64,000 nucleotides of DNA from Streptomyces xanthophaeus. Lineage in GTDB: Bacteria > Actinomycetota > Actinomycetes > Streptomycetales > Streptomycetaceae. Location of the stretch: assembly GCF_000725805.1 (NCBI RefSeq), contig NZ_JOFT01000009.1, positions 62,001 to 126,000 on the forward strand, given 5' to 3'. Shown here one piece after another: positions 1 to 9,128 of the stretch. The stretch's first letter is position 1. Each line of letters starts with the position of its first letter. The notes under the pieces are model-generated. The model was given only the letters and a program-made list of their open reading frames with translations, was not told where the DNA came from and did no database searches. The translations under genes and the position numbers were made by a program.

Positions 1-590
1 AGGTCATGTACCTCTTCATCGGCATCATCATGGGCGTCCTGGTCGTGCTGTTCGTCGGGCTCCAGTTCAACGCCTCCCCGCGGCCGGAGGAGGTCCTGGA
101 GATCCAGCAGCGGCCGCTGATCCAGATCGCAGCCTCGATGGTGCTGGTGTTCACGTTCGCGATCCTGCTCCAGCAGGAACGTTCCACCGTGTGGATCGTG
201 ACGCTGAACGGCGCGGTCGCCTGGGTGACCTTCGGGGCCCTGCACTACGCGGGGGGCATCCCGCCCGTGCCCTCCACGGCCATCGCGGCCGGGCTGGTCG
301 GCCTCTTCGGGCAGCTCTTCTCCCGCTACCGCTTCGCGTCCGCCCTGCCGTACGTGACGGCCGCCATCGGCCCGCTGCTGCCCGGTTCCGCGACGTACTA
401 CGGGCTGCTGCTGATCGCCGAGAACCGGCTGAACGAAGGCCTGGGCTCGCTCACCAACGCCGCCGCCATCGCCCTGGCCATCGCGATAGGGGTCAACCTC
501 GGCTCGGAGGCCTCGCGGCTGTTCATGCGGATCCCCGGGGCCACGAGCGCCGCCAAGCGCCGGGCCGCCAAGCGCACCAGGGGCTTCTAG
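1..590 (+). CDS. Threonine/serine exporter family protein, C-terminal part (cut by window edge)
   Basis: The reading frame is already open at the first base, so the 5' part lies outside the window. About 195 residues are visible, with several hydrophobic membrane segments (for example residues 1-20, 40-58 and 85-102 of the visible part) and a basic C-terminus rich in Ala, Lys and Arg. The pattern 'FGALHYAGG...PPVPSTAIAAGLVGLFGQLFSRYRFASALPYV' split over this region matches the C-terminal (DUF3815-type) half of ThrE-like amino-acid exporters, which move threonine and serine out across the cytoplasmic membrane. Family assignment is from recognition of this pattern. The full-length start cannot be judged. 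Confidence 0.8.
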   Translation, partial: VMYLFIGIIMGVLVVLFVGLQFNASPRPEEVLEIQQRPLIQIAASMVLVFTFAILLQQERSTVWIVTLNGAVAWVTFGALHYAGGIPPVPSTAIAAGLVGLFGQLFSRYRFASALPYVTAAIGPLLPGSATYYGLLLIAENRLNEGLGSLTNAAAIALAIAIGVNLGSEASRLFMRIPGATSAAKRRAAKRTRGF

Positions 591-686
591 GGACACGTAC
601 GCCCCGGGGCCTCTGGCGGGCCTCCGGGGCGGTACGGGCAGTGGTGCGGGCAGTGGTGCGGGCCGTACGAGCGGTACGGGACCGGC

Positions 687-1397
687 TCAGCGCTTGGCGT
701 GGCGGCCGCGCTGGCCTGGCGCCTGCGGGCCGGAGCCCTCGACCGGGGCGGAGCCGGCCGGCGCCTCGGCGGCCTTCTCCTTGCTCTCCTTGCGCGCCTT
801 GAGCACCTCGAAGACGACCGGGATCACCGAGATCAGGACGATGCCCACGAGGATCGGCTCGACGTTGGTCTTGATGAACTCGATCTGGCCGAGCCAGTAC
901 CCGGCGACCGTGACACCGGCGCCCCAGCCGATGCCGCCGATGATGTTGTACGTCAGGAAGGTGCGGTACTTCATCGAGCCGGCGCCGGCGACCATCGGGG
1001 CGAAGGTGCGGATGATCGGCACGAAGCGGGCGAGCACGATGGCCTTCGGACCGTGGCGGTCCATGAACTCGTGCGCCTTGTCGAGGTTCTCCCGCTTGAA
1101 GAGCTTGGACTTCGGCCGGTTGAAGATCTTCGGCCCGAAGAACTTGCCGATCATGTAGCCGACCTGGTCGCCGATGATCGCGGCGGCCACGATCAGCGTG
1201 CACACCAGCCAGAGCGGCTGCTTGATGTACTGGCCGTCCGCGACCAGCAGACCCGCCGTGAACAGCAGCGAGTCGCCCGGCAGGAACGCGAAGAGTCCCG
1301 ACTCCGCGAAGACGATGATCAGGATGCCGATCAGACCGAAGTGCGAGATCAGATAGTCCGGGGACAGCCACTCAGGGCCGAGCGCAAACGTGTACAC
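687..1397 (-). CDS. DedA family integral membrane protein
   Basis: Predicted 236-residue membrane protein of the DedA/SNARE-associated family, thought to act in lipid scrambling or membrane homeostasis. The family signature is clear: FAESGLFAFLPGDSLLF near the N-terminus, GDQVGYMIGKFFG in the middle and the ARFVPIIRTFAPMVAG segment with conserved Arg and Pro. The C-terminus is a basic, Lys/Glu/Ala-rich cytoplasmic tail. The GTG at 1397 was chosen because an AGGAGAG ribosome binding site (1408-1414) precedes it by 10 nt; the frame stays open to a TTG at 1469, which would add 24 residues with no homology to the fold. Convergent with the upstream exporter gene. Confidence 0.88.
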   Translation of the reverse strand: MYTFALGPEWLSPDYLISHFGLIGILIIVFAESGLFAFLPGDSLLFTAGLLVADGQYIKQPLWLVCTLIVAAAIIGDQVGYMIGKFFGPKIFNRPKSKLFKRENLDKAHEFMDRHGPKAIVLARFVPIIRTFAPMVAGAGSMKYRTFLTYNIIGGIGWGAGVTVAGYWLGQIEFIKTNVEPILVGIVLISVIPVVFEVLKARKESKEKAAEAPAGSAPVEGSGPQAPGQRGRHAKR

Positions 1398-1528
1398 GGG
1401 TTCCGGACTCTCCTGGATCGGGGGGGGTGCCGGCGAGGGCAGGCGGGTGCGGGCGGTCTCAATTATCAACGCACACGACCCCCGCCGGGTTCCAGGAACC
1501 GGCGGGGGCCGTAACCGTGACCATTCGT

Positions 1529-2287
1529 CTACACGCGGCGCACCGCATTGGCCGTGATCGCGTCCCGCAGGAACGCTGCAAGGCCCGGCCGCAGGGCGTC
1601 GTAGTGGGCGGTGAACCGCTCGTCCGCGACGTACATCTCACCGAGGCAGGTGTGCATCTCGTACGAGCAGGCGTAGTGGTTCCCGCTGATCCAGCCGCGG
1701 TGCTCCTCGGCCAGGTCCATGGCCGCCTCGGACTCGGCGGACTCCCCCGCCTCCATCAGGGCGACGAGCCTGCGGTTGATGCCGTCGGCCTCGTCCTGGA
1801 TCCGCTTCCAGTCGTCCTTGGTGTACGAGGCGGCCCGCCGCTGCGACTCGGCGTACTGCGCCGTGCCGCCCCAGCGCTCCTCGGCCTCCTGCGCGTACTG
1901 CTCCGGGTCGTGGTCCCCGAAGACCTCGAACCTCTCCTCGGGCGTGAGGTTGATTCCCATCTTGTTCGCCTCCATGGCGTGCTCGACGGCCTCGGCCATC
2001 TGCTGGAGCCGCGCGATCCGGTCGGACAGCAGGGCGTGCTGCCGTCGCAGGTGCTCCTGCGGGTCCGTTCCGGGGTCGTCCAGCAGGGCCGCGACCTCTT
2101 CGAGGGGGAAGCCGAGCTCCCGGTAGAACAGGATCCGCTGCAGCCGGTCGAGGTCGGCGTCGTCGTACCGCCGGTGTCCCGCGTGGCTGCGGCCGCTCGG
2201 GGAGAGCAGCCCGATCTCGTCGTAGTGGTGCAGGGTGCGCACCGTGGTCCCGGCGAAACCGGCGACCTGGCCCACGGAGTAGCTCAT
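1529..2287 (-). CDS. tipA: TipA-like MerR-family thiopeptide-sensing transcriptional activator
   Basis: A 252-residue protein. Residues 1-70 are a MerR winged helix (SVGQVAGFAGTTVRTLHHYDEIGLL), about 75-109 a coiled dimerisation helix, and 110-252 a TipAS antibiotic-binding domain. TipAL of S. lividans binds thiostrepton-type thiopeptides covalently through Cys, with Cys207 and Cys214 in the site; this protein has Cys at exactly 207 and 214 in HYACSYEMHTCLGEMYV. Met110 begins the segment MGINLTPEERF, matching the internal start that yields the short TipAS form in the known system. The start at 2287 has a GGAAGG site just upstream. Its own promoter (2321-2351) carries the MerR-type long spacer. 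Likely autoregulated drug sensor. Confidence 0.93.
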   Translation of the reverse strand: MSYSVGQVAGFAGTTVRTLHHYDEIGLLSPSGRSHAGHRRYDDADLDRLQRILFYRELGFPLEEVAALLDDPGTDPQEHLRRQHALLSDRIARLQQMAEAVEHAMEANKMGINLTPEERFEVFGDHDPEQYAQEAEERWGGTAQYAESQRRAASYTKDDWKRIQDEADGINRRLVALMEAGESAESEAAMDLAEEHRGWISGNHYACSYEMHTCLGEMYVADERFTAHYDALRPGLAAFLRDAITANAVRRV

Positions 2288-2320
2288 CGCCTTCCGCTCC
2301 TCTGGTTGGGTACGCCCTTC

Positions 2321-2351
2321 ACTGTGGTCCCTCACGTGGCGTGAGGTGCAA
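2321..2351 (-). promoter_or_regulatory. ptipA-like promoter with MerR-type operator
   Basis: Read on the minus strand, a TTGCAC -35 hexamer (2351-2346) is followed by a 19-nt spacer CTCACGCCACGTGAGGGAC and a CACAGT -10-like hexamer (2326-2321). The spacer holds most of a perfect 7-bp inverted repeat, CCTCACG-N3-CGTGAGG (2330-2346), whose outer end overlaps the -35. The 19-nt spacer and a repeat sitting between the hexamers are the hallmark of MerR-family activated promoters. The sequence closely resembles the S. lividans tipA promoter as I recall it. It lies about 35 bp upstream of the tipA-like start. Confidence 0.85.
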
Positions 2352-2366
2352 GTCCGCTCCGCCGGG

Positions 2367-3145
2367 TCACTTGCTCAGGCCGCGGAAGCGGCCCACCGCC
2401 AGCGGGACGAAGACGGCCAGCAGCAGGAGCGGCCAGCCCACGGCCAGCAGGGCGGCGTGGTCGGAGGCCCAGGAGGGCGGCGCCGCCGCCGGGTTGCCGA
2501 AGAGGTCGCGCACGGCCGTCGCCGTCGCCGACATCGGGTTCCATTCGACCACGGTGCCCAGCCAGCCGGGCATCGACTCCGGCGTCGCGAAGGCGTTGGA
2601 GAGGAAGCCCACCGGCCACACCAGGATCTGCACGGCCTGCACCAGCTCCGGGCGGCCCGCCACCATCCCCAGGTGGATCCCGATCCACAGCATCGCGAAG
2701 CGCAGCAGCAGGAGCAGTCCGAAGGCCGCGAGGGCGGCCGCCGCGGAACCGTGCCAGCGCCAGCCGAGGAGCAGGCCGACGCCCGCGAGGACCACGAGGC
2801 CCACTGCGGACTGGAGCATGTCCGCGGCGCTGCGTCCGACGAGGACCGCGGACGAGGACATCGGCAGCGACCGGAAGCGGTCGATCACCCCCTTCTCCAG
2901 GTCCCGGGTGACCGCCGTCATGGTGGCCTCCAGCCCGAAGGCCATGGTCAGCGCGAGCATGCCGGGCACCAGGAACTCGACGTACTCGCCGTCGATCCCG
3001 CGTCCGCCGCCGACCAGGAAGCCGAACATGAGGAGCAGCATCACCGGGAAGACCAGCCCGACGACGACCTGCACCGGCTGGCGCGCCCAGTGCGCCAGCT
3101 CCCGCCGGGTCATCGTCCAGGAGTCCGCGACCACCCATGCCGTGC

Positions 3146-3149
<4 letters not shown>
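2367..3149 (-). CDS. ABC-2 type transporter permease (DrrB-like)
   Basis: A 260-residue protein with about six membrane segments, typical of the DrrB/ABC-2 permeases that pair with DrrA ATPases to export hydrophobic drugs. The signature [17 protein letters not shown] followed by a hydrophobic stretch is characteristic, as is the segment [21 protein letters not shown] near the C-terminal third. The ATG start at 3149 overlaps the stop of the ATPase gene by four bases (ATGA), so the two are translationally coupled. Substrate is unknown; the upstream PadR gene suggests drug-inducible expression. Confidence 0.9.
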
Positions 3150-4081
<932 letters not shown>

Positions 4082-4103
4082 CGGGACTCCTCATCCAGCT
4101 CAG

Positions 4104-4119
4104 TAGTCAAACTTGAATA
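4104..4119. promoter_or_regulatory. Probable PadR operator, copy 1
   Basis: TAGTCAAACTTGAATA contains the palindromic core TCAA-AC-TTGA. It lies 23 bp upstream of the ABC ATPase start. An almost identical copy begins exactly 50 bp away at 4154, about five helical turns, so two repressor dimers could bind the same DNA face. Assignment to the adjacent PadR protein is an inference from position and symmetry. Confidence 0.65.
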
Positions 4120-4153
4120 GCGGGCTGCGCCAAGGTAATGCCCGGATACGAGC

Positions 4154-4169
4154 TAGTCAAACTTGATTA
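4154..4169. promoter_or_regulatory. Probable PadR operator, copy 2
   Basis: TAGTCAAACTTGATTA is the second copy of the motif at 4104-4119 and is the more symmetric of the two. It overlaps the stop codon (TAA, complement of 4167-4169) of the padR-like gene, so a regulator site and the end of a coding sequence share bases. Confidence 0.65.
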
Positions 4170-4781
4170 GGCGAAGGGGTTCTCCTGGCCGTCCGCCAGC
4201 ACTCCCACGAAGGGGTCCCCGCCCTCACCGGCGAAGGAGTACGCGCCGCCCTCGATCCGGCCGATCAGCCCCCGGGTCCACTCCGCCTCGGCGTCCGCGG
4301 AGTGGACCCACCGGTGCATGATCTCGCCGATGTGGCCCAGCTGCCCGGGACCGCCCTCCGGCGTGTAGTAGTCCGTCACCGACCCGCGCCAGTCCGCGAG
4401 TTTCGCCAGCCGCTCCCGCAGCAGCTCCAGCACCTCGGCCCGCGGCAGGTCGACCATGAACCCGATGGCCGCGGAGAGCAGGTCCGCCTTCTGGTCGTAC
4501 GCCGCCAGCGCCTCGCGCAGCAGCTTGAAGTACTCCGCGCGGCCGGCGTCCGTCACCTCGTACTCGGTGCGCGGCGGACCGCCCGCCGCGCTCGGCGCCA
4601 CCTCGTGGGCCAGCAGCACGCCCTGCTTCGCCATCTGCTTGAGCGCGTGGTAGATCGAACCGGGCTTGGTGTTGGACCACTCGTGGGCGCCCCAGTACTC
4701 CAGGTCGTTGCGCACCTGGTACCCGTGCGCCCGCCCGTGCTGGCGGACGGCGCCGAGGACGAGAAGCCTGATCGCTGACAT
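4167..4781 (-). CDS. PadR family transcriptional regulator
   Basis: A 204-residue repressor-type protein. The N-terminal ~80 residues form the PadR winged helix (IRLLVLGAVRQHGRAHGYQVRNDLE, then TKPGSIYHALKQMAKQGVL and TEYEVTDAGRAEY); the C-terminal ~100 residues are the long helical dimerisation/ligand domain, with an aromatic-rich DYYTPEGGPGQLGHIGEIMHRW region. It lies directly upstream of a drug-type ABC exporter on the same strand, and two palindromic motifs lie in and after its stop codon. The inferred role is ligand-responsive repression of the exporter and possibly of itself. Confidence 0.92.
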   Translation of the reverse strand: MSAIRLLVLGAVRQHGRAHGYQVRNDLEYWGAHEWSNTKPGSIYHALKQMAKQGVLLAHEVAPSAAGGPPRTEYEVTDAGRAEYFKLLREALAAYDQKADLLSAAIGFMVDLPRAEVLELLRERLAKLADWRGSVTDYYTPEGGPGQLGHIGEIMHRWVHSADAEAEWTRGLIGRIEGGAYSFAGEGGDPFVGVLADGQENPFA

Positions 4782-4805
4782 GCGGCCAGGCTAGTCGCCG
4801 GGCCC

Positions 4806-5318
4806 TCACCCCATGGCGCGGGTGCCGTCGACGGACTCGCGGATGATGTCCGCGTGGCCCGCGTGCCGGGCGAACTCCTCCACCAGGTGCAGCAGCAGCC
4901 AGCGCATCGAGACCTTGGTGTCCGCCGGGAACCACGGCGCCGGGGGCAGCGGGAAGCTGTCGTCGAGGCTGGGGACGGCGGTGATGAAGGCCTCCGTCTC
5001 CCGCGCGACCACGTCCCAGAAGGCCAGGACGCCGGGTACGGACTCGCCCTCGACCAGGCGGAAGGCCTCCGCCCAGCTCCCCTCGTCCCGCATGCGCTCG
5101 TTCGGCTTCTCCTGGGCCAGCCGAAGCCAGTTGAGCTCGCACTCCGCAGCGTGCTTGAGCAGCCCGGACAGGGACAGCTCGCTGACGCTGGGGCGGCTCG
5201 CCGCCTGCTCCTCCGTCAGGCCCTGCGCCGCCTCGCGCAGGGCGGCGCGCTGGGCCTCGACGAAGGCAAGGAGCGTGCCGCGCTCGTCACCGGGGACCTC
5301 TGTGGAAACCTGAGCCAT
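4806..5318 (-). CDS. DinB family (DUF664) protein
   Basis: A 170-residue four-helix protein of the DinB/YfiT-like superfamily. Candidate metal-binding histidines sit in LLKHAAECE near residue 55 and in LLLHLVEEFARHAGHADIIRE near 140-160, the usual placement for the three-His site. Some actinobacterial relatives are mycothiol-dependent S-transferases, but the exact reaction cannot be told from sequence alone. The ATG at 5318 was chosen because it begins the conserved region; a longer frame upstream adds only basic, unconserved residues. It stands alone between the PadR gene and the penicillin-binding protein gene. Confidence 0.85.
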   Translation of the reverse strand: MAQVSTEVPGDERGTLLAFVEAQRAALREAAQGLTEEQAASRPSVSELSLSGLLKHAAECELNWLRLAQEKPNERMRDEGSWAEAFRLVEGESVPGVLAFWDVVARETEAFITAVPSLDDSFPLPPAPWFPADTKVSMRWLLLHLVEEFARHAGHADIIRESVDGTRAMG

Positions 5319-5393
5319 GACCGACCGCCTTCTTCCGTGGTTCTTCTCCCTGACAAGAACCACGCTACGGATCAATGCGGTCAGCTTCTGTCC

Positions 5394-7490
5394 TCATTGC
5401 CCTGACGGGGCCGTGTTCTCCTCGTCCGGCCGGATCACCGGCAGGGCGGTCGCCGGCTCGGGCAGCAGCGCCTTGGAGAGGTCCTGCTTGCCCGTCGGGT
5501 CGAGCCCGTACATGGCCTCGTAGATCTTGCGCACCGCGGGGCCCGAGGCCCCGGAGCCGGTGCCGCCCTGGGAGATCGTCATCACGATCGCGTAGTCCTC
5601 GGTGTACGAGGCGAACCACGAGGTCGTCTGCTTGCCCTGGACCTCGGCGGTGCCGGTCTTGGCGTGCATCGGGATCTGCTTCTGCGGCCAGCCGCCGAAC
5701 CGCCAGGCGGCGCTGCCGGTGGTGGCCACCGAGGCGAGGGCCCCGTCGATGTCGTCGCGCAGCTCGGCGTCCATCGGCAGCTTGCCCTGCTCCTTCGGCG
5801 CGATCTCCTGGACCGAGGTGCCGTCGGCGCTGACGACCGCCTTGCCGACGCTGGGCTGGTGGAGGGTTCCGCCGTTGGCGATGGCCGCGTAGACGGAGGC
5901 CATCTGGATCGGCGTCACCAGCGTGTCGCCCTGTCCGATCGAGTAGTTGATGGCGTCGCCCTCGCGCATCTGGTTGCCCTGGCGGCAGTTCTCGTAGGCG
6001 ATCTTCTCGGCGAAGGTGCCGTTCTTCTTGCCGTCGCGGCACCAGGCGTCCTTGTTCGCCTCGAAGAAGTCCTGCTTCCACTGCCGGTCGGGGACCCGGC
6101 CGGGCACCTCGTTGGGCAGGTCGATGCCGGTCCGCTTGCCCAGGCCGAACTCGTGGGCGGTCTTGAGGAACCAGTCGCCCGGGTTCTTCTTGGGGTGGAT
6201 GCCGCCGTCCTTCTTCCACTCCTGGTCGGCGATGGCGTAGTAGACCGTGTCGCAGGAGACTTCAAGAGCCCGGCCGATGGTGATGTCCCCGTAGCCCTGC
6301 GACTCGAAGTTCGTGAAGGTCTGGTTGCCGACCGAGTAGGCGCTGGGGCAGGGGTAGCGGCGGTCGAAGGGGTACCCGGCATTGACCGCGGCGGTCGAGG
6401 AGACCACCTTGAAGACCGAGCCCGGCGCCGCCTGGCCCTGGATCGCCCGGTTCAGGAGCGGATAGTTCGACGCCTTGTCGGTGAGGGAGGCGTAGTCCTT
6501 GGCGGAGATGCCGCCCACCCAGGCGTTCGGGTCGTAGGTCGGATTCGAGGCCATGGCCACGATGCGGCCCGTCTTGGACTCCATGACGACGACGGCGCCC
6601 GAGTCGGCCTCGTAGTTCCGGTGGGTGTTCTTGTCGTACCCCTTGCGGGCCTCGATCATCGCCTCGTTCAGCTCGCGCTCCGCGACCGCCTGCACGCGGG
6701 AGTCGATCGAGGTCACGATGTTCGAGCCGGGCTGCGACCGGTCGCTCTCGGCCTGACCGGTGACGCGTCCGAGGTTGTCCACCTCGTAGCGGGTGATGCC
6801 CGCCTTGCCGCGCAGCTCCTTGTCGTACGTCCGCTCCAGGCCGGAGCGGCCCACCTGGTCGGAGCGCAGGTAGGGGGAGTCGGACTTCTTGGCCTTGGCG
6901 ATCTCCTCGTCGGTGACCGGCGAGAGGTAGCCGAGCACCTGGGAGGTGTTGGCGCCGTCGGGCCCCGCGTAGCGCCGCAGGGCGGTCGGTTCCGCGGTGA
7001 TGCCCGGGAAGTCGGCGGGGTGCTCGCGGATGTGCAGGGCCTGCTCGGTGGTGGCCTCGTCGCTGACCGGGATGGGCTGGTACGGGGACCCGTTCCAGCA
7101 CGGCTGCGGGGTCTTCGCGTCGCAGAGCCGCACCTTGTCGACGACCTCCTGGGGGTCCATGCCCAGGACCCCGGCGAGGCGGGTGAGGACGGACTTGCCC
7201 TTGTCCTTCATGGTGAGCAGCTCGGTGCGGCTCGCGGAGACCACGAGGTGGGTGGCGTTGTCGGCGAGCGGGACCCCGCGCGCGTCCAGGATCGAGCCGC
7301 GCACCGCGGGCTGGACCACCTGCTGGACGTGGTTGTTCTTCGCCTCGTCCGTGTATTCCTCGCCGTTTCGTACCTGTAGGTACCAGAGCCGTCCGCCGAG
7401 GGTCAGGAGCAGCGAGAAGACGACGACCTGGATGACGACGAGCCGGTTCTGGACCCGAGGGGTCCGGCCGGTCTCCGGTATGTTGCTCAA
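5394..7490 (-). CDS. Class B penicillin-binding protein 2 (peptidoglycan D,D-transpeptidase)
   Basis: A 698-residue bitopic cell-wall transpeptidase. An N-terminal membrane anchor lies near residues 18-38 (LVVIQVVVFSLLLTLGGRLW), then the PBP dimer/pedestal domain begins with the NHVQQVVQPAVRGSILDARG motif, and the transpeptidase domain follows. The active-site motif SVFK has Ser358 and Lys361; an SCD motif follows in EVSCDTVYY; KTG has Lys611. It cross-links peptidoglycan stems and is a beta-lactam target. Start is TTG with GGGGGAG upstream. No rodA or mreBCD neighbour is visible in the window, so the exact elongation or division role is open. Confidence 0.93.
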   Translation of the reverse strand: MSNIPETGRTPRVQNRLVVIQVVVFSLLLTLGGRLWYLQVRNGEEYTDEAKNNHVQQVVQPAVRGSILDARGVPLADNATHLVVSASRTELLTMKDKGKSVLTRLAGVLGMDPQEVVDKVRLCDAKTPQPCWNGSPYQPIPVSDEATTEQALHIREHPADFPGITAEPTALRRYAGPDGANTSQVLGYLSPVTDEEIAKAKKSDSPYLRSDQVGRSGLERTYDKELRGKAGITRYEVDNLGRVTGQAESDRSQPGSNIVTSIDSRVQAVAERELNEAMIEARKGYDKNTHRNYEADSGAVVVMESKTGRIVAMASNPTYDPNAWVGGISAKDYASLTDKASNYPLLNRAIQGQAAPGSVFKVVSSTAAVNAGYPFDRRYPCPSAYSVGNQTFTNFESQGYGDITIGRALEVSCDTVYYAIADQEWKKDGGIHPKKNPGDWFLKTAHEFGLGKRTGIDLPNEVPGRVPDRQWKQDFFEANKDAWCRDGKKNGTFAEKIAYENCRQGNQMREGDAINYSIGQGDTLVTPIQMASVYAAIANGGTLHQPSVGKAVVSADGTSVQEIAPKEQGKLPMDAELRDDIDGALASVATTGSAAWRFGGWPQKQIPMHAKTGTAEVQGKQTTSWFASYTEDYAIVMTISQGGTGSGASGPAVRKIYEAMYGLDPTGKQDLSKALLPEPATALPVIRPDEENTAPSGQ

Positions 7491-7581
7491 CTTGCTTCTC
7501 CCCCGGGCGGCTGCCGCGTACGCCCGCCCGAGTCTAGAACGGCCCGGACCCGGAAAAGGAAGCGCCCGGAACGGGAACCCC

Positions 7582-9039
7582 CTAGAACGGGAAGCGCGAC
7601 CGCCCGTGCTGTACGGAGATCCACTTCTGGGTGGTGAAGGCTTCCACCGTGGCCTCGCCGTTCAGCCGGCCCAGGCCCGAGGCCTTCTCGCCACCGAAGG
7701 CAGCCAGCGGCTCGTCGCCGATGGTGGAGTCGTTGACGTGGATCATTCCCGTCTCGATCCGCTGGGCGAAGCGGACGCCGCGCTCCACGTCGCGGGTGTG
7801 CACGGCCCCGCTGAGCCCGTAGGGGGTGGCGTTGGTCAGCCGTACGGCCTCGTCCTCGCCGTCGAAGACCACCAGCAGGGCCACCGGACCGAAGATCTCC
7901 TGGCCCAGCAGCGGGGAGTCCTCGGGAAGGCCGGCCAGGACGGTCGGCTCGACGAGGTTGCCGCGCGTAGAACCCCTCACGAGCGCCTGGGCGCCCTCCT
8001 CCACGGCCCGGTCCACGAGCGCGGTCAGCGCGTCGGCCTGGAAGGAGTTGATCAGCGGGCCGATGTGCGTGCTCGCGTCGTGCGGGTCGCCGGTCTTCAG
8101 GGCGCGCACGCGGGCGGTGAACTTCTCGGTGAACTCCTCGGCGACCGAGGCGTCGACCAGGATGCGGTTGGCGGCCATGCAGACCTGGCCCTGGTAGACG
8201 AAGCGGCTGAAGACGGCCGCGTCCACCGCGTAGTCGAGGTCGGCGTCGTCGAGGACGACCAGGGCGCTGTTGCCGCTGAGCTCCAGGACGGTCCGCTTGA
8301 AGTGGCGGGCGGCGACCGCGCCCACGTGGCGGCCGACGCGGTCGGAGCCCGCGAAGGAGATCACCTTGGGGACGGGGTGGGTCAGGAGGGCGTCGCCGAT
8401 CTCGGCGATGTCGGTGACCAGGACGTTCAGCAGGCCGGCCGGCAGACCCGCGTCCTCGAAGACCTTGGCGATGACGCCGCCGCCGACGACCGGGGCGTTC
8501 TGGTTCGGCTTGATCACAACGGCGTTGCCGAGGGCCAGGGCGGGGGCGACGGACTTCAGGGTGACGAGGAGGGGGAAGTTGAAGGGGCTGATCACGGTGA
8601 CCACGCCGACGGGGAGGCGCTGGACCCGGTTCTCCTTGCCCTCGACGGGCGAGGCCAGGATCCGGCCTTCGGGGCGGACCGCCAGCTGCATGGCCTCGCG
8701 GATGAACTCCTGGGCGAGGTGGACCTCGTACTCGGCCTTGGGACGGGTCCCGCCGAGCTCGTCGATCATCGCCTCGATGATCTCCTTCTCGCGCTCCTCG
8801 GTGAGGCGCAGGGCGCGTTCCAGGACCGCGCGTCTCACGTACGGGCTGGTGGCGGCCCATGCGCGCTGGGCCCGCTCGGCCGCGCGGTAGGCCTGGTCCA
8901 CCTGCTCGACGGTGGCCACGGTGATGGCGGCGAGCTTCTCCCCGTTGTAGGGGTTGACGTCGATGATGTCCCACGAACCGGTGCCGGCCAGCCATTCGCC
9001 GTCGATGTACTGGTGAGCCAGGTCGGTGAATATGGACAT
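7582..9039 (-). CDS. Aldehyde dehydrogenase (NAD(P)-dependent), benzaldehyde/vanillin-type
   Basis: A 485-residue member of the ALDH superfamily, oxidising an aldehyde to the acid. The nucleophile is Cys287 in GQVCMAAN, the general base Glu253 in LELSGNS, and the cofactor-binding segment ISPFNFPLLVTLKSVAPALALGN is present. The C-terminal GGEKASGLGRLNGEATVEAFT segment is typical of benzaldehyde/vanillin/salicylaldehyde dehydrogenases. The ATG at 9039 fits the conserved N-terminus. A perfect 12-bp palindrome upstream (9082-9093) may be its operator. Substrate is inferred only from subfamily resemblance. Confidence 0.92.
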   Translation of the reverse strand: MSIFTDLAHQYIDGEWLAGTGSWDIIDVNPYNGEKLAAITVATVEQVDQAYRAAERAQRAWAATSPYVRRAVLERALRLTEEREKEIIEAMIDELGGTRPKAEYEVHLAQEFIREAMQLAVRPEGRILASPVEGKENRVQRLPVGVVTVISPFNFPLLVTLKSVAPALALGNAVVIKPNQNAPVVGGGVIAKVFEDAGLPAGLLNVLVTDIAEIGDALLTHPVPKVISFAGSDRVGRHVGAVAARHFKRTVLELSGNSALVVLDDADLDYAVDAAVFSRFVYQGQVCMAANRILVDASVAEEFTEKFTARVRALKTGDPHDASTHIGPLINSFQADALTALVDRAVEEGAQALVRGSTRGNLVEPTVLAGLPEDSPLLGQEIFGPVALLVVFDGEDEAVRLTNATPYGLSGAVHTRDVERGVRFAQRIETGMIHVNDSTIGDEPLAAFGGEKASGLGRLNGEATVEAFTTQKWISVQHGRSRFPF

Positions 9040-9081
9040 GCCATCCCTTACTGCGAGCGCGCACCCGTGCGCTGCACCGGA

Positions 9082-9093
9082 GACCGATCGGTC
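9082..9093. promoter_or_regulatory. Perfect 12-bp palindrome upstream of the aldehyde dehydrogenase gene
   Basis: GACCGATCGGTC is a perfect palindrome about 42 bp upstream of the dehydrogenase start and 35 bp from the stop of the XRE regulator gene. Its length and position suit a dimeric repressor operator, but no cognate regulator is identified. Confidence 0.4.
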
Positions 9094-9128
9094 GTCATGC
9101 ACTGATCAGACGTCATACTACGTGCGAA

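Noticed and set aside
600..665. Short direct repeats (GCAGTGGTGCGG-type) after the exporter gene
   Set aside because: Two imperfect copies of a low-complexity GC-rich unit between convergent genes; no evidence of function.
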